Shown: positions 1 to 5,182 of the stretch, piece by piece | How positions within the stretch are numbered: position 1 is the first letter of the stretch | How the letters are laid out: each line of letters begins with the position of its first letter | NCBI GenBank assembly: GCA_016210245.1 | Contig: JACQUR010000164.1 | Coordinates: 1-7,539 of the forward strand | Direction of reading: 5' to 3' | DNA: 7,539 bases | Source: Chloroflexota bacterium | Lineage (GTDB): Bacteria > Chloroflexota > UBA6077 > JACQUR01 | The notes under the pieces: model-generated | What the model saw: the letters and a program-made list of their open reading frames with translations, nothing else | Told to the model about the DNA's origin: nothing | The model's database searches: none | Position numbers and translations under genes: made by a program

Positions 1-162
1 ACCTTGCCGGGCGTCCAGGTCCAGGTCGTGGCGGATCTGGCCCGTCACCCCGGCGAGATCGCCCGCGTGGTGGCGGAGATGGCCGGTGGGGCTGCCGTCC
101 CAAAGGGCGGCAGCCCCACCGCCACCGGTCGAGCGGCTGGTGCTCGGGCTGGCGCCCGGTGA
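1..162 (+). CDS. C-terminal end of an unidentified upstream gene (partial)
   Basis: Frame 1 is open from the left edge to a TGA at 160-162, giving 53 residues. The first half reads like ordinary protein, with alternating hydrophobic and charged residues (VQVVADLARHPGEIARVV). The last 20 or so residues are Ala/Gly/Arg-rich and low in complexity, as is usual for a tail running into the start of the next gene. It overlaps the iron-sulfur gene that starts at 86 by 77 bases, which would suggest one operon. I do not recognise the family, and no catalytic motif is visible in so short a piece. If the next gene really starts later, the overlap shrinks and this reading becomes more likely. Confidence 0.4.
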   Translation, partial: TLPGVQVQVVADLARHPGEIARVVAEMAGGAAVPKGGSPTATGRAAGARAGAR

Positions 163-1567
163 GTACACCTCCGCCGAGGTCCAGGCGCAGGCCCGCAAGG
201 CCGGCCTCGATCCGATGGGCGTCGAGACGCTGAACCTCGCCGCCCGGGCGGCGCTCCTGGGTCCGCCGCCGGTCGCTACGGAGCGGGCCAGGCTGCTGCT
301 GGTCGCCGCGGTCGCCCGGGCGCGGGCTTTCCGAGGCAGCCGGCCCGAACAGCTCAAGGCCTCGCTCTCGGTGTCCGTGAGCCGGCGGGCGCTGTTCAGC
401 CTGGCGGTCCACGAGTATCACGCGGTGCCCGCGGTGCTGCCGCAGCGGTGCGCTGCCGATCGGGGCTGCCGCCGCTGTGTCGACGTGTGCCCGCGGGAGG
501 CCCTGCAGTTGAGCGGCCGACAGCTCCGGCTGGACCGGACCCAGTGCGAGGGCTGCGGGCTGTGCGTGAGCGCTTGCCCGCGCGAAGCGCTCGACTTGCC
601 TGGGGCCTCCTTTGCCGAGCTGGATGCCCAGCTCGTCGCCTTGCTCGACCCCGCCCTGAGCGACCTCTCGCCCCGAGGCGTGCTGTTCGCCTGCCGGCCG
701 ACCGCGGCCGCGCTCGACGCGGCGGTAGAGCGCGGCTTCCGCTACCCGGCGGGCTGGCTGCCGGTGGCCGTACCCTGCGCGGGCGCGCTCTCGCCAGCCA
801 TCTTCCTGCGCAGTCTGGCGCTGGGCGCAGCCGGCGTGGGCGTGCTGCCGTGCAACGGCCACTGCCCCTTCGCCCAGGATGCCGCGCTCGCCGAGCGCGT
901 GTCCTTCTGCCAGGAGTTGCTTGGATTGATGGGTGCCCCGATGGAACAGGTCAGGCTCGTGCCGCTCGCGTCTGGTGAGCCGAACGCCTGGGCGCTGCCG
1001 GCCGCGCCCGGTGAGCCGCTGGCGCCTCGCCTGGTCTCCACCCGGTTGCCGAACGCCCGCCGGGCGGGGGGCGAAGCGGTGCTCGCGCTGGCCCGCGCCT
1101 ACGGCGCGCCAGCCGACCTGGTCTTCGCCCACCCCCAGGCTCCCTGGGGCCGGCTCCAGGTCGACGCTCCCGGCTGCACCGTGTGCGGGGCCTGCGCCGC
1201 CGTCTGCCCCACCGGCGCGCTGGCGCTCGATCGGCAGGAGAGGAGCGTTGCCCTGACCTTCGACGCGACGCTGTGTGTGGCCTGTGAACTCTGTGTCCCG
1301 CGCTGCCCCGAGGCGGAGCGCGGCGTCCTGCGCCTGCAGCGCGCCGTGGACCGCCCCAGCCTGGAAGCCGGGCGGGTGGCCCTCGCCCGCGACCAGCAGC
1401 CCCGCTGTGTGGCCTGTGGCGCCCCCCTTGCCTCGACCGGGATGATGGCTCGCCTGGCGGAGCGACTGGGCGAGCAGTACGCCGCCCTGCAGCCCACCAT
1501 CACCCGCTACTGCTCGGCCTGCCGATGGCGGCCAGGGGCCAGCGACGCCGGTGAGCGTCGTTCCTGA
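86..1567 (+). CDS. Multi-cluster ferredoxin with MvhD-like domain and C-terminal zinc ribbon
   Basis: This is a 493-residue cytoplasmic electron-transfer protein with no membrane segment. Domains in order: a helical N-terminal region (about 15-115); a two-cluster ferredoxin with Cys122-x5-Cys128-x2-Cys131-x3-Cys135-Pro and Cys154/157/160/164-Pro; a domain resembling the hydrogenase/heterodisulfide reductase delta subunit MvhD/FrhD (about 198-292; Cys203, Cys231, Cys256 and Cys260, with PCAG and PCNGHC motifs); a second two-cluster ferredoxin (Cys364/367/370/374 and Cys397/400/403/407); and a zinc ribbon with CVACG at 441-445 and YCSAC at 475-479. Up to four [4Fe-4S] clusters are implied. Proteins of this build often accompany molybdenum/tungsten formate dehydrogenases or hydrogenases, which fits the FmdE-family gene at 3482, but the partner enzyme is not in the window. 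The GTG start at 86 is chosen because GGAG at 75-78 lies 7 bases upstream; a GTG at 140 is possible but has no ribosome site. The first cluster motif has x5 where x2 is usual. Family is firm; the partner enzyme is inferred. Confidence 0.87.
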   Translation: MGLPSQRAAAPPPPVERLVLGLAPGEYTSAEVQAQARKAGLDPMGVETLNLAARAALLGPPPVATERARLLLVAAVARARAFRGSRPEQLKASLSVSVSRRALFSLAVHEYHAVPAVLPQRCAADRGCRRCVDVCPREALQLSGRQLRLDRTQCEGCGLCVSACPREALDLPGASFAELDAQLVALLDPALSDLSPRGVLFACRPTAAALDAAVERGFRYPAGWLPVAVPCAGALSPAIFLRSLALGAAGVGVLPCNGHCPFAQDAALAERVSFCQELLGLMGAPMEQVRLVPLASGEPNAWALPAAPGEPLAPRLVSTRLPNARRAGGEAVLALARAYGAPADLVFAHPQAPWGRLQVDAPGCTVCGACAAVCPTGALALDRQERSVALTFDATLCVACELCVPRCPEAERGVLRLQRAVDRPSLEAGRVALARDQQPRCVACGAPLASTGMMARLAERLGEQYAALQPTITRYCSACRWRPGASDAGERRS

Positions 1568-1586
1568 GGCCCCGGTGCAGTGCCGG

Positions 1587-2660
1587 TCAAGCCACCTTCG
1601 CGGCCGGCGCACCAAACAGCGCTGTTTGGGATCGGGTGGCGATCCACACCAGTGTCAGCATCACCGGCACCTCGATGAGCGGCCCAACTACCGTCGCCAG
1701 GGCCACCGTCGGCGAGAACGCCGTGATGGCGATGGCGATGGCGATCTCGAAATCACGACCCGTGCTGTTGAACGCGCAGGCTACGGCATCACGGTAGCTG
1801 AATCCCAGCTTCCAGCCGACCAGGTAGACCACGCTAAACATCACGACGAAGAAGATGGCCATCGGGATAGCCATCTGCACCACGATGAACGGCTGCTGGA
1901 CGATGAGATCGCCCTTGAGCGCGAACATCACTACCAGGGTAAACAGCAGGCCGAGGATAGAGAGTCCGTTGAGCGCCACCTCGAGCCGCTCGAAGCCCGC
2001 CTCGCCTACCCGCCGCATCCCGAGCTGCCGCGTGGCAAAGCCGAGCGCCAGGGGTAGCCCCAGGTAGAGCACCACGCTCTCGGCGACGATCCACACGTCG
2101 AAGTGGACCTCGCCCAGGAGAAGCCGAGCGTAGGGAGGGATGAGCAGCATCTGCGCTATGGAGTTGAAGGCCACCAGCACCAGCGCCAGGGGCGTGTTGC
2201 CCCTGGCCAGGAAGGTGAAGATGATCACCATGGCGATGCAGGGGGCAATACCGTAGAGCACCAGCCCGGCCATCAACTCGCGCTGCTCGGCGGCGCCGAG
2301 GAACAGCCTGGCCAGGCCCAGCATGAAGAAGGGAGCAATGGCATAGTTGAAGAAGGCGACGAGCAGCAGCGGTTTGGGCGCGCGAAAGGCCGCGCCCAAC
2401 TCGTCGAGGCGGACGTTGGTCATCGCCGGATACATCATCATGAACAGCCCGAGCACCACCCCCAGAGCCAGGGTATTGGGCAGAGAGAAGACGTAGCTGC
2501 CGGCGAAGATGGACTTGATAGCTTCGATGGGTGGTGTCAGCTCGAAATCGGAGATATTCGAGACCTTGCCGATCAGGATGCCCAGCGCCATGCTGAGCAG
2601 CACGAAGAACGGCAGCAGCCGGAAATCCTCCAGCCGCTGCAGGATAGCGGACACTTTCAC
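1587..2660 (-). CDS. acr3: ACR3-family arsenite efflux permease
   Basis: An inner-membrane transporter of the bile acid/arsenite/riboflavin superfamily that exports arsenite, As(OH)3, using the proton motive force. The product is 357 residues, the usual ACR3 length, with about ten hydrophobic segments. Family signatures are APCIAMV around Cys141 (the membrane cysteine needed for arsenite transport in studied ACR3 proteins), FEIAIAIAI with Glu305, and the diagnostic ALATVVGPLIEVPVML near 320-334. The loop before Glu305 reads STGRDFE where many relatives have SNNFE. An in-frame GTG at 2696 would add 12 residues, but it lies inside the upstream repeat. The GTG at 2660 has GGGAG at 2669-2673, 8 bases upstream, and the protein there begins at a natural N-terminus. 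It is the second gene of an arsR-acr3 operon and converges with the iron-sulfur gene, with only 19 bases between the two stop codons. Confidence 0.88.
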   Translation of the reverse strand: MKVSAILQRLEDFRLLPFFVLLSMALGILIGKVSNISDFELTPPIEAIKSIFAGSYVFSLPNTLALGVVLGLFMMMYPAMTNVRLDELGAAFRAPKPLLLVAFFNYAIAPFFMLGLARLFLGAAEQRELMAGLVLYGIAPCIAMVIIFTFLARGNTPLALVLVAFNSIAQMLLIPPYARLLLGEVHFDVWIVAESVVLYLGLPLALGFATRQLGMRRVGEAGFERLEVALNGLSILGLLFTLVVMFALKGDLIVQQPFIVVQMAIPMAIFFVVMFSVVYLVGWKLGFSYRDAVACAFNSTGRDFEIAIAIAITAFSPTVALATVVGPLIEVPVMLTLVWIATRSQTALFGAPAAKVA

Positions 2661-2682
2661 TGCACGCGCTCCCACTCTACTG

Positions 2683-2780
2683 AGTCGACCGTTCACAGTT
2701 CACAGTCGACAGGGCACTGGCGGACTGTGAACTGTGAACGGTCGACTGTGGACGGTCGACTGTGGACCGTCGACTGTGGA
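2683..2780. repeat. Heptamer array with 25-bp inverted repeat between arsR and acr3
   Basis: Positions 2683-2707 and 2723-2747 are perfect reverse complements (25 bp, 15-base loop). The right arm opens a run of eight tandem degenerate heptamers (2724-2779): ACTGTGA twice, then ACGGTCG, ACTGTGG, ACGGTCG, ACTGTGG, ACCGTCG, ACTGTGG. The last six form three 14-base units (2739-2752, 2753-2766, 2767-2780), the third with one change. The left arm carries the same heptamers inverted. The array fills the arsR-acr3 spacer, so the operon mRNA would fold into a long hairpin ending about 10 bases before the acr3 ribosome site. It resembles the short tandem repeats known from cyanobacteria. A role in mRNA stability or differential expression is inference; it could be a passive repeat. 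Confidence 0.9.
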
Positions 2781-2786
2781 CCTGGT

Positions 2787-3170
2787 TCAGCAACGCCGCG
2801 CCTGTGGCCCGCAGCAGGCCGGGGCGCGGTCCATCTGGCTCAGGTCGAACACCGCGAGACAACGCTCTCGCAGCCGCGCTACCGCCGCCTCGTCCAGCGA
2901 GTAGTACACCCAGCGTCGATCCACGGCATCCCGCCGCGCTCGCACGAGCCCGAGCCGCTTCAGGACCCGCAGGTGATTGGACACCAGGCTCTGCGAGAGC
3001 CCCAGCGTCGCCTCCAGCTCGCATACGCACAGCTCGCCCCGCGTCAACACGGCGAAGATGGCCAGCCGGTTCTGGTCGCCCAGCGCCTTCAGGAACTCCG
3101 ACAGCCCATCCAGTGCCGGCGCCAGCATCGCCAGCCGCCGACCGGCTGGCGAGCTCATCGTGATTGACAC
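2787..3170 (-). CDS. arsR: ArsR-family arsenite-responsive repressor
   Basis: A 127-residue winged-helix DNA-binding repressor of the ArsR/SmtB family, predicted to bind the operon promoter and release it on arsenite binding. Visible features are the dimer/core helix FLKALGDQNRLAIFAVL (26-42), the metal-binding ELCVCEL (46-52) with Cys48 and Cys50 matching the ELCVCDL motif of plasmid R773 ArsR and CadC, the recognition helix SQSLVSNHLRVLKRLGLV (59-76), and the wing RRDAVDRRWVYYSL (79-92). Extra cysteines lie at 104, 119, 120 and 127; the C-terminal ACCG and final Cys could supply a further As(III) ligand. The GTG start at 3170 has GGAGGG about 8 bases upstream; an ATG at 3158 is an alternative but is too far from that site. 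It is the first gene of the operon with acr3 and is probably autoregulated through the dyad at 3187-3210. Confidence 0.92.
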   Translation of the reverse strand: MSITMSSPAGRRLAMLAPALDGLSEFLKALGDQNRLAIFAVLTRGELCVCELEATLGLSQSLVSNHLRVLKRLGLVRARRDAVDRRWVYYSLDEAAVARLRERCLAVFDLSQMDRAPACCGPQARRC

Positions 3171-3186
3171 GCACTCCTCCCTCCAG

Positions 3187-3210
3187 ATATATTAACAAGC
3201 GTAAATATAT
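3187..3210. promoter_or_regulatory. Candidate ArsR operator
   Basis: ATATATT at 3187-3193 and AATATAT at 3204-3210 form a perfect 7-bp inverted repeat with a 10-base spacer. ATATATTA also recurs as a direct repeat at 3187-3194 and 3207-3214, one site 20 bases from the other. In a GC-rich window this AT-rich block stands out. It overlaps the arsR -10 element and the expected transcription start, where ArsR/SmtB repressors usually bind. The dyad is seen in the sequence; its use by ArsR is inferred. Confidence 0.5.
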
Positions 3211-3236
3211 ATTAGCAGGCCAGCGGCCGTAGTCAA
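3209..3236 (-). promoter_or_regulatory. Sigma70-type promoter of arsR-acr3
   Basis: On the minus strand, TTGACT (3236-3231) and TAATAT (3214-3209) are separated by 16 bases. Both boxes match the sigma70 consensus at five of six or nearly so, the best promoter in the window. Transcription would begin near 3202, leaving about 30 bases before the arsR GTG. The candidate operator overlaps the -10 box and start region, as expected for a promoter repressed by ArsR. Confidence 0.65.
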
Positions 3237-3269
3237 GGATCGGGGACGCTGCGACTGAGGAGGGAGCCT

Positions 3270-3326
3270 ATGCCTGACCTCGGCGAAGCGATAGCAAGCG
3301 ACGGAGTACCGCCGGTGGGGCCCTGA
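3270..3326 (+). CDS. 18-codon mini-ORF with a perfect Shine-Dalgarno site
   Basis: ATG at 3270 follows AGGAGG (3258-3263) by 6 bases, the strongest ribosome site in the window. The frame encodes an 18-residue acidic peptide, MPDLGEAIASDGVPPVGP, ending at TGA 3324-3326. Only three bases separate it from the 28-bp hairpin that starts at 3330. It may be a leader peptide for the FmdE gene at 3482, a small peptide gene, the tail of a decayed gene or a chance match. No run of regulatory codons is visible, and no clear plus-strand promoter precedes it. Confidence 0.25.
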   Translation: MPDLGEAIASDGVPPVGP

Positions 3327-3329
3327 ATC

Positions 3330-3388
3330 CGTGAGTTCGAGCGTGGACCCTTCACCCGTTGGGTGAAGGGTCCACGCTCGAACTCACG
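3330..3388. repeat. 28-bp perfect inverted repeat with 3-base loop
   Basis: Positions 3330-3357 and 3361-3388 are exact reverse complements across 28 bp; only GTT (3358-3360) separates them. As DNA this is a near-perfect 59-bp palindrome able to form a cruciform, and as RNA a very stable hairpin. No T-run follows on either strand, so it is not a classical intrinsic terminator. It lies between the divergent arsR and FmdE genes, where termination would not be needed. It may be a copy of a dispersed REP- or MITE-like element, a roadblock for small-ORF transcription, or a protein-binding site. Confidence 0.92.
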
Positions 3389-3411
3389 AACCTGGGTGGG
3401 GTTTGCTCGGG

Positions 3412-3441
3412 TTGACACCGGCCTGCTTTCCCAGCGATGAT
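3412..3441 (+). promoter_or_regulatory. Possible promoter of the FmdE-family gene
   Basis: TTGACA at 3412-3417 is a perfect -35 box. GATGAT at 3436-3441, after an 18-base spacer, matches the -10 consensus at four of six. It would start transcription about 35 bases before the ATG at 3482 and lies beyond the 28-bp hairpin. The weak -10 box lowers confidence. Confidence 0.38.
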
Positions 3442-3481
3442 TGCTCATGAGAAGTAAGCGCGAGGTGCTCCAGGCCCAGCC

Positions 3482-4093
3482 ATGATTGCCCAAGCCGCCT
3501 CAACCACTACCGCCCTCTCGACCAGGTCCTTCGACGATCTTCTGGCCGAGGCTGCCGCCTTCCACGGCCACGCCTGCCCCGGCCAGGTGCTCGGGGTGCG
3601 CATCGCGCTGGCGGGCTGCCGCGAGGTGGAGCTCGACACGCCGCGCGCGGCGGGCAAGGGCCTGGTCGTCTTCGTCGAGATCGATCGCTGCGCCACCGAC
3701 GCCATCCAGGCGCTCACCGGCGTCAGCCTCGGCAAGCGCACCTTGAAGCACCTCGACTACGGCAAGATGGCTGCTACCTTCGTGAACGTGGCCACCGGGC
3801 GCGCCGTGCGGGTGGCCGCCCGCGACAGCGCGCGCGCGCGGGTCCAGGACTATGCGTCCCCAGGGGCGGACGCCCGCCAGGCGCAGTTCGAGGCCTACCG
3901 GGTCATGCCCGAGGCCGAGTTGCTCTCGATCACCCCGGTGGCCATCCAGTCGGGCTGGCTGGATCGCAAGCGCGTGCGCGTCTTCTGCGACCGCTGCGGG
4001 GAGGGCATCAACTACCAGCGCGAGGTCTCGCGCGACGGCCAGACCATCTGCCGCCCCTGCGCCGGCGAGCGCTACTGCCTGCCCAGCGAGTAG
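3482..4093 (+). CDS. FmdE-family protein with C-terminal zinc ribbon
   Basis: A 203-residue soluble protein of the FmdE family, named for a gene in the molybdenum formylmethanofuran dehydrogenase operon. The biochemical role is not settled; relatives sit near genes for molybdenum or tungsten enzymes and may act in metal or cofactor handling. Motifs seen: HGHACPG at 28-34, VEIDRCATDAIQALTG at 65-80 followed by a LGKR turn (83-86), and a C-terminal zinc ribbon with Cys169/Cys172 and Cys190/Cys193 (CDRCGE and CRPCAGERY). At residue 81 it has Val where many relatives, as I recall them, have Cys (TGC before the GK turn). The ATG at 3482 has only a weak ribosome site (AGG 7 bases upstream). It faces away from the ars operon. 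The zinc ribbon and redox context pair it loosely with the iron-sulfur protein ending at 1567. Family is firm, function is not. Confidence 0.88.
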   Translation: MIAQAASTTTALSTRSFDDLLAEAAAFHGHACPGQVLGVRIALAGCREVELDTPRAAGKGLVVFVEIDRCATDAIQALTGVSLGKRTLKHLDYGKMAATFVNVATGRAVRVAARDSARARVQDYASPGADARQAQFEAYRVMPEAELLSITPVAIQSGWLDRKRVRVFCDRCGEGINYQREVSRDGQTICRPCAGERYCLPSE

Positions 4094-4183
4094 CGGTTTC
4101 GCACGGATGGCTTGCCGGCCGTCCCCCTGGAGTGGATTCGGGATGAGCGCGGGCACAGGCATGCCGAGTGGGTGCGTGCCGCC

Positions 4184-4492
4184 ATGACCGGCAAGGTCCA
4201 GATCGGCATCCCCTCCGAGCAGATCGCGGAGTTCTGCCGCCGCCACCACATTCGCACTCTCGCGCTCTTCGGCTCGGTCCTGCGGGAGGACTTCCGCCCG
4301 GACAGCGACGTGGATGTGCTCGTTGAGTTCGAGCCGGACGCCCGCCTCTCTCTCTTTGACATCGTCGAAATGCAGGACGAGTTGGCCGTGCTGTTCGGTC
4401 GCCCCGTGGACCTCGTAGAGAAGAGTGCCCTGCGAAACCCGTTCCGGCGCCATGAGATCCTACGCACTCACCAGGTCATCTATGCGGCCTGA
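4184..4492 (+). CDS. mntA: MntA-type nucleotidyltransferase antitoxin
   Basis: A 102-residue minimal nucleotidyltransferase (MNT, DNA polymerase beta superfamily). Gly30-Ser31 followed by Asp42 and Asp44 forms the GSx10DxD metal/nucleotide site, with Asp76 (RPVDLV) as the likely third acidic ligand. Studied MntA antitoxins neutralise HepT by adding AMP to a tyrosine in the toxin active site. All catalytic residues are present here, so the enzyme looks intact. The ATG at 4184 gives the usual family length; an upstream TTG at 4112 would add 24 residues without family character. Its stop overlaps the next ATG (4482) by 11 bases, the standard translational coupling of MntA/HepT pairs. The toxin gene is broken, so this copy is probably an orphan. 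Confidence 0.82.
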   Translation: MTGKVQIGIPSEQIAEFCRRHHIRTLALFGSVLREDFRPDSDVDVLVEFEPDARLSLFDIVEMQDELAVLFGRPVDLVEKSALRNPFRRHEILRTHQVIYAA

Positions 4493-4742
4493 GGACCGTG
4501 ACCCGGCCTACCTCTGGGACATGCTTGACGCAGCACGCACGCTCCAGCGGTACACGGCTGGGGTCACCTATGGGCAGTTTCTCGGCGACCGCGGACTCCA
4601 GATGATCAGCGAGGGGATCGAGGCGGCAGCCGCACTCTTCAACCCAATCCAGTCATCTGCATCAAGCGTCGTGAGGGAGTGGTGGTTCCCAGAGTGCGGT
4701 GGCCAAACCTTGTATCATAGACCTCCAGGAGCTGACGGCTGA
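4482..4742 (+). pseudogene. hepT: Truncated HepT (HEPN/DUF86) toxin
   Basis: Residues 1-41 match the N-terminal helices of HepT toxins of MNT/HEPN toxin-antitoxin pairs: a start of the type MRPEDRDPAYLWDML, then ARTLQRYTAGVTYGQFL and DRGLQM. At this point relatives continue with the helix leading to Glu-Ala-Ala-Arg and the catalytic R-x4-H-x-Y motif. From about 4605 the sequence instead changes to unrelated residues (ISEGIEAAAALF onward) and ends at codon 87, without any R-x4-6-H. No other frame downstream restores the motif, so this looks like a deletion or replacement rather than a simple frameshift. Toxin activity should be lost. The open frame overlaps the antitoxin gene and ends 12 bases before the next gene. 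Confidence 0.72.
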
Positions 4743-4754
4743 CGGAGGTGATGA

Positions 4755-5006
4755 ATGGTCCAGCAGTACGACTTCGTGGCCAGAGTCCGCGAAGAGGTGG
4801 CCGGGCTCGAGCAGGAGCTGGCCGAGCCCGGCGTGCGCGAGGGGGTGCAGGCGCTGGCCGAGCGCATGCACCTCCCGCCGGAGGTCGCGCTGTCCGCGCT
4901 CTACCGCTCCGCGAAGCGCAGCGGCTATACGCTCAAGCTCCTCCTCGAAGAGGTGAACCGCCAGCTCGACGCGGAGGTGGAGCACGAGGTCCGGAAGCAG
5001 CGGTGA
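4755..5006 (+). CDS. Small hypothetical protein, ANTAR-like
   Basis: An 83-residue hydrophilic, mostly helical protein without signal or membrane segment. GGAGG at 4744-4748 lies 6 bases before the ATG, so translation is well supported; a neighbouring ATG at 4751 is in another frame. The N-terminal half (5-30) is a charged, heptad-like helix. The second half, from GVQALAERMHLPP through EVALSALYRSAKRSG to LKLLLEEVNRQL, has the hydrophobic spacing of the three-helix ANTAR RNA-binding domain, with an Ala/Leu core and a small residue before the last helix. That similarity is from memory of the pattern and could be coincidental. The response regulator gene follows 176 bases downstream with its own possible promoter. 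No firm function can be given. Confidence 0.75.
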   Translation: MVQQYDFVARVREEVAGLEQELAEPGVREGVQALAERMHLPPEVALSALYRSAKRSGYTLKLLLEEVNRQLDAEVEHEVRKQR

Positions 5007-5036
5007 GCGCCCTTCAAACTGCGGAGACACCGAGGC

Positions 5037-5074
5037 GCCGAGCGGCTGCGAGAGGCGGCACCAGGCCGCTCGGC
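5037..5074. repeat. GC-rich hairpin after the small ANTAR-like gene
   Basis: Positions 5037-5046 and 5065-5074 are perfect reverse complements (10 bp, 18-base loop), and the stem can continue imperfectly outward to about 5030 and 5081. It starts 30 bases after the stop at 5006. No T-run follows, so it is at best an atypical terminator. The surrounding CGGAGACACCGAGGCG and GCGTCTCGGCGG motifs also partly pair, which suggests a small repeated element. Confidence 0.4.
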
Positions 5075-5105
5075 CTCTCCGCGTCTCGGCGGTCAGGAGT
5101 TGGCC

Positions 5106-5135
5106 TTGTTCCGCTCCCGCGCGCCGGTCTATAGT
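5106..5135 (+). promoter_or_regulatory. Possible promoter of the response regulator gene
   Basis: TTGTTC at 5106-5111 and TATAGT at 5130-5135 are separated by 18 bases. The -10 box matches five of six consensus bases, the -35 only three. Transcription would begin about 40 bases before the ATG at 5183. It is the only AT-leaning spot in this spacer. Confidence 0.35.
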
Positions 5136-5182
5136 TGCTGACAGACGTTCTCTCGACCGGCAAACCCGACCCTGGAGGAGCG

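Noticed and set aside
448..978. Second plus-strand frame inside the iron-sulfur gene
   Set aside because: Arg/Ala/Pro-rich shadow; the cysteine motifs of the real protein fix the frame.
2103..3167. Long plus-strand open frame (354 codons) across acr3 and arsR
   Set aside because: It is antisense to two clearly recognised genes, is rich in His/Gln/Glu/Arg as expected of GC-rich antisense frames, and runs through the heptamer repeats. No ribosome site or family motif.
3330..3388. Intrinsic transcription terminator
   Set aside because: The hairpin is very strong, but neither side has a T-run and no upstream gene on either strand needs termination there.
4094..4183. Spacer between the FmdE and MntA genes, checked for a gene or terminator
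   Set aside because: No convincing hairpin, promoter or coding motif; the extra codons from TTG 4112 do not resemble MntA proteins.
3500..4453. Minus-strand open frame of 317 codons opposite the FmdE and MntA genes
   Set aside because: Antisense shadow with Ala/Gly/Asp/His-rich composition; the plus strand carries conserved motifs in the same bases.
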